Assembly (NCBI RefSeq): GCF_002162355.1
Contig: NZ_CP021434.1
Span: 280,501 to 344,500, forward strand
Reading direction: 5' to 3'
Length of the DNA: 64,000 nt
DNA from: Tumebacillus avium
GTDB taxonomy: Bacteria; Bacillota; Bacilli; Tumebacillales; Tumebacillaceae
Each line of letters begins with the position of its first letter. Position 1 is the first letter of the stretch. The translations under genes were made by a program, and so were the position numbers. Below, piece by piece: positions 15,569 through 24,743 of this stretch. Below the pieces are notes generated by a model. The model saw only the letters and a list, made by a program, of their open reading frames with translations, had not been told where the DNA came from and did not search any database.

Positions 15569-15604
15569 AAAAAAGACCCCTCCCGCGAGTGCGGAAGAGG
15601 TCTT
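15569..15604 (-). terminator. Intrinsic terminator of the InhA gene
   Basis: AAGACC (plus 15573-15578) pairs with GGTCTT (15599-15604), with a partly paired GC-rich inner stem. A seven-T run follows on the minus strand. Confidence 0.85.
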
Positions 15605-15621
15605 GAGCGGTATCACCGTAC

Positions 15622-17961
15622 TTATTTGTAGATTACGATGGAACCAACCGATTTGTCAGCAGCTTGGCCGTTGACGCGAACTTTCAGGCCGTAGTTGTTT
15701 ACGTTGCGGCCTGCATCCGGCATGAAGGTGTTCGAGAAGGAGTTGCTGTCATCGAACAGGGAAACTGCCGGCTTGGATTGAGCGTACAGAGTTTGTTCCG
15801 GGTATACCAGATCCAGTGCGGAGGTCGGGTTCAGGCCGAACGCAGCGTCACGGATGTGGTAACGGGTGGAAGCTTGAATGCCAGTGCTCCATTTGAGGTC
15901 TTCTTCAACGTGTGCATCAACAACGCCGAGGAAGCCGTCGCCCGGGTGGATACCGGTCCAGTTCTCGGTGAAGGACGGGTCAACGTACCATACCACGAGA
16001 CCGCCATCGTAGGACATCAGGGATGCGCCACGGCGGATGTTCTTCAGACCCATGTCTACGCCTGCATGGTTACGCCATTCGAGCAGGTAGTAGTGGTCGG
16101 AGTAGATGTTGCCGTCCGACTTGGTGAAGCCGTCGAGGGTGAAGGAGGAAGTGCCTTCTGCACCGTCGTTGAGCAGCTCAGCGCCGTCAGCGGTTACTTT
16201 CACGTTGTCAACGTAGATACCCGCTTCGGAAGTGCCCCAGTCGGTGATGTAGCGAACTGCTACTTGGATCTGCTTGCCAGCGTATGCGGACAGGTCGAAG
16301 GATTGCTTCGTCCAGCCGTTGGAGTTACCAGTCAGACCCGGCAGGTTGGACAGAACGGTCGGGTATGCGCCCGAAACTGCGGAAGAAGTGGTGTTTGCGT
16401 TGCCGATCGACTTCCAAGTTGCGCCGTTGTCTTCAGATACTTGAACGAATGCGAAGTCCCAGTCTTGCTCGATCTTGTACCAGGAATCGAACTCGAGCGT
16501 TGCGGAGGTCTTGCCGGTCAGGTCAACGGAAGCCACCATGTTGGTGTCGATCTCGTCGCCTACGCCGCCGAAGAACTCATAGGAACCGCCAGCCGGCGTG
16601 TTGACCGGAGTGGTCTTTTGCGGCAGGTTTACTTGAACGGTGTTGCCGTTTTGACCGTTCGGGGAGTTGCCTTGGTCAAGCAGGAACTGCGAGCCCTTGG
16701 AGGAAACTTGATCCCAGTTTACAACGGTCGGAGCTGCCCAGTTGCCGCCCAGGTAGGAAGCAAAGTAAGACTTCGCCCACGGGGAGAAACCGGTCGGCTC
16801 GGTGCCGCCAATTTTACCAGCCCAGGAGCCGGATGCCATGATCGACCAGTAAGCAACCGTTTCACCGGTACCGGAGTAGATGGTGTCGTACTCGTCCGGC
16901 AGACCGAGGTCGTGACCGTATTCGTGTGCGAATACGCCAGTCGCGCCGTCTTCCGGCATCATGGTGTAGTCGTAGAAGCCCGGGAGACCTTTGCCCAGAC
17001 CGTCCGGATCGACGAAGGATGCGGAACGGTGCGACCAGATTGCGTTGTCGCCCAATGCGCCGCCGCCAGCTTCTTGACCTACGCCGGAGTGGATGATCAT
17101 CAGGTGGTCGACAAGGCCGTCCTTCTCCATGAGGTTGCCGTCGCCGTCGAGATCGTGCGGATCTTCGAAGTCGTAGTCGGACAGCGGAATGCCTGCCGCT
17201 TTAGCAGCTGCATAAGTGTCTGCAACGAGTCGCTTGGAGCCGCCCGGAGTTACGTTGTCGTGGCCGGAAGCGCCATCTTTACCGTAGAATGCTGCAGTGC
17301 CCGGAACTTTCAGCCAGCCGTATGCTTTACCTTCGACAGAGTAAGTGCCGCCGGATTGTTGCTCATAGAATTGCTTCATAGATACGAAGTTTTCGCCGTT
17401 CGGGCCTTTTACACCGTTCGCGCCGAAGATCATGTCTTCGAAGTGCTGCAGGTTGTAATCGGAGTAGAAGTTGTCCGTTTCGTCCGACGAGATGTTGTTG
17501 TGTGCAAAGTCGGAGTACTCAACGTTCAGTACGAGTACTTTGTCCTTGCGAACCGGGCCGTTGTAAGTGGTTTCTTTAACCGGGTCCGGAGTGCCCTTCA
17601 GATGGCCTTTTTTCTTGCCGTTGCCGTTCAAGAGACCATTGTTGAACGCCTTATGTTTAGCCGATTCGGAAGCCTTTACTTTTGCTGCCAGCGGGTCGGA
17701 TGCTTTTGCATCGCCAACTTGCTTCCCTTTGAGCTCCAAGTATGTCTTCAAGATGCCTTTTTTCTGCTCAGCAGTTGCCCCTGCCGGAATTACCCCTTGC
17801 TTCTCCAGAGACTTGATGATCGCATCTTCGTTGACGATCGCCAGGTCCAGAGTGCTGTTCGAAACGGTCGAGCCGGTGGTGCCTTGTGCCATTGCAGTAC
17901 CGCTCAGCAGGGTACCGGCAATGAGTGCGCCAGAGACGCTGAGTGCCAGAAACTTCTTCAT
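15622..17961 (-). CDS. inhA: Immune inhibitor A, secreted M6 metalloprotease
   Basis: A 779-residue exported protease with signal peptide (1-25, ending AMA), a propeptide (about 26-130) and the M6 catalytic domain. The zinc site HEYGHDLGLPDEY is present, with a nearby DDED-like calcium region. A concanavalin/MAM-like domain follows (about 480-620, LEFDSWYKIEQDWDFAFVQVS) and then a C-terminal region typical of InhA/PrtV. InhA proteases digest host or competitor proteins. AAAAGGGGG precedes the ATG. The promoter at 18000-18028 is near perfect. The gene lies among other secreted hydrolases. Confidence 0.93.
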   Translation of the reverse strand: MKKFLALSVSGALIAGTLLSGTAMAQGTTGSTVSNSTLDLAIVNEDAIIKSLEKQGVIPAGATAEQKKGILKTYLELKGKQVGDAKASDPLAAKVKASESAKHKAFNNGLLNGNGKKKGHLKGTPDPVKETTYNGPVRKDKVLVLNVEYSDFAHNNISSDETDNFYSDYNLQHFEDMIFGANGVKGPNGENFVSMKQFYEQQSGGTYSVEGKAYGWLKVPGTAAFYGKDGASGHDNVTPGGSKRLVADTYAAAKAAGIPLSDYDFEDPHDLDGDGNLMEKDGLVDHLMIIHSGVGQEAGGGALGDNAIWSHRSASFVDPDGLGKGLPGFYDYTMMPEDGATGVFAHEYGHDLGLPDEYDTIYSGTGETVAYWSIMASGSWAGKIGGTEPTGFSPWAKSYFASYLGGNWAAPTVVNWDQVSSKGSQFLLDQGNSPNGQNGNTVQVNLPQKTTPVNTPAGGSYEFFGGVGDEIDTNMVASVDLTGKTSATLEFDSWYKIEQDWDFAFVQVSEDNGATWKSIGNANTTSSAVSGAYPTVLSNLPGLTGNSNGWTKQSFDLSAYAGKQIQVAVRYITDWGTSEAGIYVDNVKVTADGAELLNDGAEGTSSFTLDGFTKSDGNIYSDHYYLLEWRNHAGVDMGLKNIRRGASLMSYDGGLVVWYVDPSFTENWTGIHPGDGFLGVVDAHVEEDLKWSTGIQASTRYHIRDAAFGLNPTSALDLVYPEQTLYAQSKPAVSLFDDSNSFSNTFMPDAGRNVNNYGLKVRVNGQAADKSVGSIVIYK

Positions 17962-17999
17962 TAGTGCTCCCCCTTTTGTATCTCTTTCCTACAGGTCTG

Positions 18000-18028
18000 A
18001 GTATAATAGACTGAATCTTCTAAGTCAA
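18000..18028 (-). promoter_or_regulatory. Sigma-A promoter of inhA
   Basis: Minus strand -35 TTGACT (18028-18023), a 17-base spacer and -10 TATACT (18005-18000), 39 bases before the ATG. The rest of the 252-base gap to the divergent gene shows no further clear element. Confidence 0.8.
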
Positions 18029-18213
18029 CAATATTTTTATTTTATTTTATGCTCGTTAAACATAGATAACGGCATTACAATCGACACGTTAGCGCTTTAC
18101 TTAGTTCCAGCAAATGGGACTCTATTTTCTACTCTATAGGTAGCGAAATCTCGCAAACTGTCGTAGAGTGTACAGTGGAGCAAGTTTAACAGACAACTAA
18201 AGGGGATTTAGCA

Positions 18214-20106
18214 ATGAAGAAAGCCCTGCTCGCAATCTTGCTGGCTGCGCTTGTTGCGCTGCCGATTCAAGGTCAGTCGCGCACCAACTCGTTTCCCAGT
18301 CATGATAAACACCAGGCACTCCTGCGCTTGGAAGATGTGTCGCCGGGCGGCAAATATGCCACCTTGGACGACCTCGGGCGCCTGCGTGCGGTGTTCGAAT
18401 ATTTGCAGGCTGAAGACGTGCCGTTCCACCTCGCCGTCATTTCGCGCTCGAAGCTGTGGAAGGACGGCGCGTGGGTGGAAAAAGGAATTGATGATCCCAA
18501 CCCCGATGAGCATCTGCAGAAGTTTAAAGAGCTGTTGCAGAAGGCGCAGCAAAACGGCGCGGTGCTCGGCATGCACGGGTACACGCATCAATATGGAGAT
18601 GTCAAACGCGGCGACGGCTGGCACGACACCGGCGTCGGCTATGAATTTGCCATCGAAGACGCGCCGGAGACGTCCACCGTCCCCTATGCGGTCGAGAAGA
18701 TTTCCAAAAGCCTCGCCGCCTTTGAGAAAGCGGGCCTGACGCCGGCGTTCTGGGAATCGCCGCACTATCAGGACACGCGTGAACAAGAAGAGGCGTTTCG
18801 TTCGTTCATGGGCGTGCTGTATCAGCCGGACTACTTTTCATTGAAGTCGTTCAAAGACCAGGTCGTCTATCAGGATGAAAATCTGTACGGCGAAACGACG
18901 CTTGGCTCGGTCTACGTGCCCGCTCCGCTCAGCTATGTGACCGGACCGAAAGACGTGGAGCGCATCTTGGAGAAGACGGAACATTTCCAAGGCCTTGGCG
19001 CCGTGTTTTATCATTCGTTTAAGGAATATGACGCGCTGGAAGCGGTGACCGGCACGGACGGCAAACCGCTGATCCGCGACGGTTTGCCTGTCTACCAATA
19101 CAAGCAGGGGTCAAACACCCAGCTGCAGCAGATCGTCCACGGCATGCGCGAACAGGGCTGGACGTGGCTGTCGCTGCACGATGTGCTGCCCTTCTCCCCC
19201 GCTCATCGGATCGACCTGCCGCTTGGCACCACGACCGAGCACCTGTTGTTCGGCGATGTGAGCGGCAGCAAGCAGGAAGCGCTGGTTGTCGTCGACAGCG
19301 TCGGGAAAGTCTCGGTGCTGCAAGGCAACTTCAACTGGCCGCGCAACCGCTCGCAGTCTCCGTTTGCCACTTGGCTGCAGAGCGGGCTGGACGCGGAAGA
19401 TACGCCGCTGCTCGCCGATGTGAACGGCGGCGGTGTGGCCGACTTGATCGCCTACCACCCGGAGAGCGGCGAGGTGAACGTGTATCTGTCCAACACGCTG
19501 GGCTTCGATGCGGGCAAGAGCTACGGCACGGTGCGCAGCGGTTTGAAAAAAATCGCCGCGGACGACTTGAACGGGGACGGGCTCGCCGACCTGCTCTTGC
19601 AGGATGAACAGACGATCACAGCAGCGTTTCAGGATCAGCAGAAGTTCCAACCGCACGGAACGGATACGCTGTATCTGCAGCATGATGATGCGCAGATGCT
19701 GACCGGTGATGTGAACGGCGACAAGCGCCCGGAACTGATCTTGTATTCGCCGTCCGACCGGCAGTTGGACGTGTATGCGATCACTGCTGACGGCGGTTTT
19801 AAGCATCTCAAAGCGTTTGAAGTGCCACAACCGAAACGGGACGGACAGGCGGTGCTGGGCGACACGAACGGGGATGGACTTCAAGATGTGGTGATCAATG
19901 ACGGGTCGCACGGCATCTGGGAGATCTGGCAAGGGGATGCGAAAGCGCTGCTGAAGCCGCACGACAACTTATACGGCCCTTGGGCGCGGGGCGAACGGAC
20001 TGCGTTTTCCGCCGATCTGGACGGCAATGGCAAGGCGGACATCGCTTCGTTTGACAGCGAGCAAGGGGTGCTCGACATCTCGCTGTCGTTCCGCAGAGCC
20101 AAATAA
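18214..20106 (+). CDS. Secreted DUF2334 polysaccharide deacetylase-like protein with FG-GAP repeats
   Basis: A 630-residue exported protein. Signal peptide 1-20; residues about 30-330 match DUF2334, a polysaccharide-deacetylase-like barrel (LRLEDVSPGG, GMHGYTHQYGD, and ESPHY blocks supply the metal-type Asp and His residues). Residues about 340-630 hold five FG-GAP/VCBS repeats with D-x-N-G-D-G-x-x-D calcium loops (DDLNGDGLADLL, GDTNGDGLQDVV and others), as in integrin-like propellers. It may deacetylate a surface glycan while the propeller binds a partner. AAAGGGG precedes the ATG. Confidence 0.8.
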   Translation: MKKALLAILLAALVALPIQGQSRTNSFPSHDKHQALLRLEDVSPGGKYATLDDLGRLRAVFEYLQAEDVPFHLAVISRSKLWKDGAWVEKGIDDPNPDEHLQKFKELLQKAQQNGAVLGMHGYTHQYGDVKRGDGWHDTGVGYEFAIEDAPETSTVPYAVEKISKSLAAFEKAGLTPAFWESPHYQDTREQEEAFRSFMGVLYQPDYFSLKSFKDQVVYQDENLYGETTLGSVYVPAPLSYVTGPKDVERILEKTEHFQGLGAVFYHSFKEYDALEAVTGTDGKPLIRDGLPVYQYKQGSNTQLQQIVHGMREQGWTWLSLHDVLPFSPAHRIDLPLGTTTEHLLFGDVSGSKQEALVVVDSVGKVSVLQGNFNWPRNRSQSPFATWLQSGLDAEDTPLLADVNGGGVADLIAYHPESGEVNVYLSNTLGFDAGKSYGTVRSGLKKIAADDLNGDGLADLLLQDEQTITAAFQDQQKFQPHGTDTLYLQHDDAQMLTGDVNGDKRPELILYSPSDRQLDVYAITADGGFKHLKAFEVPQPKRDGQAVLGDTNGDGLQDVVINDGSHGIWEIWQGDAKALLKPHDNLYGPWARGERTAFSADLDGNGKADIASFDSEQGVLDISLSFRRAK

Positions 20107-20120
20107 ACAGCCCTATAGAA

Positions 20121-20151
20121 AAAGGAGTGCGTCTGCTGCGCACTCCTTTTT
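20121..20151 (+). terminator. Intrinsic terminator after the DUF2334 gene
   Basis: Eleven-base arms (20121-20131 and 20139-20149) followed by TT. Confidence 0.9.
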
Positions 20152-20233
20152 TGTACGGGTCTAATTTTAATAATTTTTCATAAGATTAAAAATGTTGGGA
20201 CGAGACAAATTATCATAGTGAGGGGATCATCAA

Positions 20234-21583
20234 ATGAACAAAAAAACATCCGCTTTCCTGGCGCTCGCACTCGGGTTGACCACCGTGTTTGGCGCGACGG
20301 CAGGCACCGGCCACGCGCAAGAAGCTGTGCAGGCACAAAAATACCTCGTCGTCTTTAAAGACGCCGCGAAACTCCCGGCCGGCTACACGCAGGCGATCGA
20401 AAAAGCGGGCGGCAAAGTCAACCGCTCGATCGACAAGCTTGGCGCGGTGGAAGTTATCTCCGACAATCCGGATTTTCTGACGGCGATCAAAGGCTCCAGC
20501 CTCGTGCAAGACGCTGGCGTTCAACATACGATCTACCCGGAGCAAGCGGTCGACAAAGAGATGTTCACCGGCTCTGCGTTTGGCAGCGGGCATGACCTCT
20601 ATGAGCAGTATCAATGGGATATCAAGCAGGTGACCGGCAACGGCGCGGCCTGGGACCTGCCGGGCGGCACCGGCGCCAGTGACAAGGACATCGTCGTCGC
20701 GATCGTCGACACCGGGATCGACTACACCCACCCGGACATCCAAGCGAACTTCGCGTACGGCAAGTCGTTTGTGCCGGGCATCTCCGACCCGATGGACGAG
20801 GACGGCCACGGCACGCACGTCGCCGGTTCGATCGCCGGCAACGGCCGCGTCCTCGGCATCGGGCCGAACCTGAAAGTCGCGGCGTACCGCGTGTTTGGCC
20901 CGACCGGCGGCGCAGCCACCGCCGACATTGCCAATGCGTTGATGACGGCAGGCGATGATAACGTCGACGTCGTCAACATGTCGCTCGGCGGCTACGACTG
21001 GTTCCAAGACCCGAACTTTGCGACCAAAGACATCGCAGCCGACGTGCGCCTGTTCAACCGCGCGATCCAATACGCGATCCAAAAAGGCGTCACCGTCGTC
21101 GGCTCGTCGGGCAACGCCAACCTCGACCTGAGCTCGCCGGGCCAGATCTCCAAAGAGGACGGCAACAACGGCGCGACGCACCGCTCCCCGTCTTCGCAAA
21201 CGATGATCCGCGTGGCGGCGAACGGCTATGAGCTGAACCGCACCTACTATTCCAACTACGGCGTCGGCAAAATCGATGTCACCGCACCGGGCGGCGACTA
21301 CGGCACCGCTTGGCTGGCGACGCGCGACACGTCGCTTCGCAACCCGAACCTGCGCTGCCTGTCGAGCGTGCCGGGCGGTTACGCGTGGTACATGGGCACC
21401 TCGATGGCCTCGCCGAAAACGGCAGCTCTGGCCGGCCTGATCATCGCGCAACACGGCAAAGACGTGCTGTCGCCGTCCCAAGTCAAACACATCATCCAAT
21501 CCTCGGCGACCGACATCGGCAAAAACGGCTATGACGGCGAATCCGGCTTTGGCCTGATCAATGCGGTGGAGGCGCTGAACTAG
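20234..21583 (+). CDS. Secreted subtilisin-like serine protease (S8)
   Basis: A 449-residue exported protease. Signal peptide to about residue 28 (GHA), an inhibitor I9-like propeptide (about 35-110) and the S8 catalytic domain. The triad sits in VDTGIDYTHPD (Asp), DGHGTHVAGS (His) and GTSMASPK (Ser), with the oxyanion Asn in SSGNA. It would be secreted and self-processed to a scavenging protease. GTGAGGGG precedes the ATG. A terminator follows at 21621, so the gene is monocistronic. Confidence 0.93.
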   Translation: MNKKTSAFLALALGLTTVFGATAGTGHAQEAVQAQKYLVVFKDAAKLPAGYTQAIEKAGGKVNRSIDKLGAVEVISDNPDFLTAIKGSSLVQDAGVQHTIYPEQAVDKEMFTGSAFGSGHDLYEQYQWDIKQVTGNGAAWDLPGGTGASDKDIVVAIVDTGIDYTHPDIQANFAYGKSFVPGISDPMDEDGHGTHVAGSIAGNGRVLGIGPNLKVAAYRVFGPTGGAATADIANALMTAGDDNVDVVNMSLGGYDWFQDPNFATKDIAADVRLFNRAIQYAIQKGVTVVGSSGNANLDLSSPGQISKEDGNNGATHRSPSSQTMIRVAANGYELNRTYYSNYGVGKIDVTAPGGDYGTAWLATRDTSLRNPNLRCLSSVPGGYAWYMGTSMASPKTAALAGLIIAQHGKDVLSPSQVKHIIQSSATDIGKNGYDGESGFGLINAVEALN

Positions 21584-21620
21584 ACCAAACGGATCGGATC
21601 GACAAGAAACGCAGACACAG

Positions 21621-21650
21621 AAAAAGAGGCCGCAGCCCGGCCTCTTTTTT
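21621..21650 (+). terminator. Intrinsic terminator after the S8 protease gene
   Basis: AAAAAGAGGCC pairs with GGCCTCTTTTT (21621-21631 and 21639-21649). Confidence 0.9.
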
Positions 21651-21665
21651 ATGTATCTTATGAAA

Positions 21666-21964
21666 TTAGCGGTGCAGCACATCGGTGAACGCCTGATAGC
21701 CTGATGCCTGGCGCGCACTTTCCCACTCGCTGTCGTCTTCGATGTCGATGATGTTCCACCAGCCCTCGCCGAGGTCATCCGCTTTCAGCAGGTACGCTTC
21801 CCGCGCTTCGGACAAGCGCAGGCAGAGGATGTAGGAAACGCCGCTCACGGCAAACACCTTCGCCGCCTCATAATCGAAGACCCCTGTTCCGGCACCTCTA
21901 GGTGCAGTTGCTGGCCTGTGATAACCTCCAGATTGTCCTCCATAAACCCGATCTCGTTTCTCAT
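21666..21964 (-). pseudogene. DUF1292-like small protein gene, interrupted by a -1 frameshift
   Basis: The ATG at 21964 overlaps the HNH stop codon (ATGA) and follows AGGAG. The first frame reads MRNEIGFMEDNLEVITGQQL to EVPEQG and then stops soon after. Re-reading one base back at the GGGG run gives VFDYEAAKVFAVSG and continues to a stop at 21666. The joined product (about 99 residues) has the acidic DIEDDSEWES tail typical of DUF1292 and resembles the intact DUF1292 gene at 38197. One base missing from the G run (mutation or sequencing error) explains this best. A separate GTG start at 21857 is possible. Confidence 0.6.
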
Positions 21965-22401
21965 CCCCTCGACTCCTCTCCAGTATACAGCCGTTTCAGC
22001 CCGCAGTGGTTGCCACAGGCCCCGGCTGTCAGTTCTCCGCCGCAGCGGCATGTTCCATCGTCCGGCAACGGGTCCAGCCAGACGTATTCGCCGAGCGCTA
22101 ACCTGTACAACGGAAGCAGCACGCGCTCCCGGTAGCGCAACAGCTGTTTTTCCACCTGTTTCGAACGGTGCGCCTGATGATGGCAGCCCGCGTCGAGACA
22201 GATCCCGTTGTCTGCCGTGCCCAAGCCGCCTTGAGCCCGCGGGATGATGTGATGAACTTCCCGCCCCGGTTTGCCGCACAGCACACAGCGCTCCCGGTCG
22301 CGCTCGCGGATATGAGTGCGCACCAATGGGCTGAAATCGTTGCGCTTGGTCTGTTCCTGACGCTGTTCACGCTGCCGGCGTTTGGAAAGCGTTTCATCCA
22401 T
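21961..22401 (-). CDS. HNH endonuclease-like protein
   Basis: A 146-residue protein with an HNH core: RERDRERCVLCGKPGREVHHIIPRAQGG and later CHHQAHR, so two CxxC-type zinc pairs and the HH catalytic pair are visible. A second CRCGG...CGNHCG cluster at the end looks like another zinc knuckle. GGAGG lies eight bases before the ATG at 22401. It is coupled by ATGA to the frameshifted DUF1292-like gene. HNH proteins of this size occur in mobile elements, restriction and repair. Nothing nearby fixes the role. Confidence 0.75.
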   Translation of the reverse strand: MDETLSKRRQREQRQEQTKRNDFSPLVRTHIRERDRERCVLCGKPGREVHHIIPRAQGGLGTADNGICLDAGCHHQAHRSKQVEKQLLRYRERVLLPLYRLALGEYVWLDPLPDDGTCRCGGELTAGACGNHCGLKRLYTGEESRG

Positions 22402-22440
22402 CCCCATCACCTCCCTGTCTCTCCCCTTTACACTACCAAA

Positions 22441-22465
22441 AAGAAAAGAGACCCGCAAAGGTCTC
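22441..22465 (-). terminator. Intrinsic terminator of the glucokinase gene
   Basis: GAGACC/GGTCTC arms (22460-22465 and 22448-22453) followed by CTTTTCTTTTT on the minus strand. The stem is short. Confidence 0.65.
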
Positions 22466-22499
22466 CTGTCAGTTTCCTATTACTTCATTTCCTTCTATC

Positions 22500-23444
22500 T
22501 CAGTGTCCCTCCATGAACAGCAGCGCCGCGCCGACAACACCGGCGTCATTGCCGAGCGTCGCCAACTCGATCTTCGTGCCGCGCACAACGCGGGGCAGCG
22601 CGTAGTTGGCAAACGCTTCCCGCAATGGCAGCAGCAAGGCCTCCCCCGCCTGCGACACGCCGCCGCCGATGACGATCACCTGCGGATTGAGCGTGGTGCC
22701 GACGTTGGCGAGGGCCAATCCCAAGCGGTCGATGGCGTAGGCAATGACTGCGGAGGCGACCTCATCCCCTTTGGCAGCATGGTCAAAAATGACCCGGGTG
22801 CTGAGCGCCGCTTCTTGGCGCAGTGAGGAGGGATGGCCTGCTGCCAGCCGCGCATTCACCGCCGCCACGATGCCGGTCGCCGAGGAGATCGTCTCCAAAC
22901 AGCCGCGCCGCCCGCAGTTGCAGCAGCGTCCGTCCGGTTCGAGCGTGACATGGCCAATCTCGCCGCCCATGCCGCTTGCCCCGCGCACGATCTTGCCGTC
23001 GATGATCACGCCGCCGCCAACACCGGTGCCAAGCGTCACGCACAAGACGTCACGCGCCCCAAGTCCGCCCCCGGCTCGCGCTTCGCCAAGCGCCGCCACA
23101 TTGGCGTCGTTGTCGATCCGCATCGGCAACTGGCCGAGGCGCTGCTGCAGTTCGCCCAGCAGCGGGACGTTGTGCCAGCCGAGGTTGACCGCCGTCTCGA
23201 CATAGCCGGTCTCGGCATCGAGAAACGCCGGCACGCCAAAGCCAAGACCTGCGAACTCCGTCAAGGACAGCCCGGCCCCTTGCGCAAGGTCGCGGACCAG
23301 CCCGGCGATGCTGTCGATGACCCGGTCTGCGCCGAGCTCCGGGGAGGTGTCCCGCTCTATCCTGCTACGCATGCGGCCGTCCCCGGTGACCACCGCTCCC
23401 TTGATCGTGGTGCCGCCGATATCGATCCCGATAAACTGGCGCAT
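22500..23444 (-). CDS. glcK: ROK-family glucokinase
   Basis: A 314-residue ROK kinase that phosphorylates glucose to glucose-6-phosphate using ATP. The ATP motif is IGIDIGGTTIKGAV, the catalytic Asp lies in RIDNDANVAALGE, the ROK glycine-rich block is TLGTGVGGG and the zinc site is H-x-x-CCNCGRRGCLE. The ATG at 23444 is preferred over a GTG nine bases upstream that sits on the ribosome site. It is followed upstream on the same strand by an MsmX-type ATPase, separated by a terminator, so the two are co-located but not co-transcribed. Confidence 0.9.
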   Translation of the reverse strand: MRQFIGIDIGGTTIKGAVVTGDGRMRSRIERDTSPELGADRVIDSIAGLVRDLAQGAGLSLTEFAGLGFGVPAFLDAETGYVETAVNLGWHNVPLLGELQQRLGQLPMRIDNDANVAALGEARAGGGLGARDVLCVTLGTGVGGGVIIDGKIVRGASGMGGEIGHVTLEPDGRCCNCGRRGCLETISSATGIVAAVNARLAAGHPSSLRQEAALSTRVIFDHAAKGDEVASAVIAYAIDRLGLALANVGTTLNPQVIVIGGGVSQAGEALLLPLREAFANYALPRVVRGTKIELATLGNDAGVVGAALLFMEGH

Positions 23445-23463
23445 GACTCCCACTTCCCCCCGC

Positions 23464-23496
23464 TAAAAACGCCACATGACGGGATCATGTGGCGTT
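23464..23496 (-). terminator. Intrinsic terminator of the msmX-like gene
   Basis: Twelve-base perfect arms (23485-23496 and 23468-23479) followed by TTTTAG on the minus strand. Confidence 0.85.
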
Positions 23497-23544
23497 GCTT
23501 GCTCGCTGATACATATGTATGCAAGCGCGGGGCTGATTTGTCTG

Positions 23545-24654
23545 TTAAAAAATCGTCTGCTCCGTCTCGGCGTTGAAGAGGTGGATGCGCTCCGTGTTCA
23601 GCGCCATGGTGACGGTCGAGCGCGCCTTGATCGCAGAATGCGCCGGTACGCGGGCGATCATCGTCTGGCCGTGCAGGTTGAGGTAAACGTACGACTCGGC
23701 GCCAAGCAGTTCGACAACTTCAACTTCGGCGGTGAGCTGCGCGCTCCGGGCTGCGTCTGCATGGGTCAGATCGTCATGCAGGTTCTCCGGACGGATGCCG
23801 AGGACGACGCTTTTGCCGATCACGCCCGCCTCGCGAAGCAGCGATATGCGCTGCTCTGGCAGACGAACGCTCAAACCTTCCGTGCGGAAGTGCAGGGCGT
23901 CGCCTTCTTCTTCCAGGGTGCCGTTTAGGAAGTTCATCGCCGGCGAACCGATAAAGGAGGCGACAAACATGTTGTCCGGGCGGTTGTAGATCTCCTGCGG
24001 CGTGCCGACCTGCTGGATGATGCCGTCTTTCATCACGACGATGCGCGTGCCCATCGTCATCGCTTCCGTCTGGTCATGCGTGACGTAGATGACGGTGGTC
24101 TGCAGGCGCTGGTGCAGCTTGGCGATCTCGGCGCGCATCTGGACGCGCAGCTTGGCGTCGAGGTTGGAGAGCGGTTCGTCCATCAGGAACACTTGCGGTT
24201 CGCGGACGATGGCGCGGCCGAGCGCAACGCGCTGGCGTTGACCGCCGGAGAGCGCGGCCGGCTTGCGGTTGAGCAGATGTTCGATGTCGAGGATCTTCGC
24301 CGCATCGCGGACGCGGGCGTCGATCTCCGCCTTGGGCACTTTGCGCAACTTGAGGCCAAACGCCATGTTTTCATAGATCGACATGTGCGGGTACAGCGCG
24401 TAGTTTTGGAAGACCATCGCGATGTCGCGGTCTTTGGGATGCACGTCATTGACGAGGCGGTCGCCGATCCACAGCTCGCCGTCGGAGATGTCTTCGAGAC
24501 CTGCGATCATCCGCAAGGTGGTCGACTTGCCGCAGCCGGACGGGCCGACGAGGACGAGAAATTCCTTGTCCTGAATGTCAAGATCAAAATCTTGAACAGC
24601 CGTGACATCGGCCGAATAGCGTTTGTAGACATGTTTCAGTTGCACACGAGCCAT
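23545..24654 (-). CDS. msmX: Multi-sugar ABC importer ATPase, MsmX/UgpC type
   Basis: A 369-residue ATPase of the MalK/MsmX family. Walker [10 protein letters not shown], signature [14 protein letters not shown], Walker [13 protein letters not shown] and switch His VTHDQ. A C-terminal OB-like regulatory domain (about 240-369) follows, with FIGSPAMNF at its start. In Bacillus a single MsmX energises several sugar permeases. Here no permease is adjacent, which fits such a shared ATPase. The start is set by homology at the ATG of [13 protein letters not shown]; the ribosome site is weak. Confidence 0.9.
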   Translation of the reverse strand: MARVQLKHVYKRYSADVTAVQDFDLDIQDKEFLVLVGPSGCGKSTTLRMIAGLEDISDGELWIGDRLVNDVHPKDRDIAMVFQNYALYPHMSIYENMAFGLKLRKVPKAEIDARVRDAAKILDIEHLLNRKPAALSGGQRQRVALGRAIVREPQVFLMDEPLSNLDAKLRVQMRAEIAKLHQRLQTTVIYVTHDQTEAMTMGTRIVVMKDGIIQQVGTPQEIYNRPDNMFVASFIGSPAMNFLNGTLEEEGDALHFRTEGLSVRLPEQRISLLREAGVIGKSVVLGIRPENLHDDLTHADAARSAQLTAEVEVVELLGAESYVYLNLHGQTMIARVPAHSAIKARSTVTMALNTERIHLFNAETEQTIF

Positions 24655-24743
24655 TTTATGTAACCCCATTTCACGTTTTCTGAATTGTTAGGTTCAGTAT
24701 AACGCGCCGGGGTGAACGTGACGATTAGACAGAATGCACAAAC

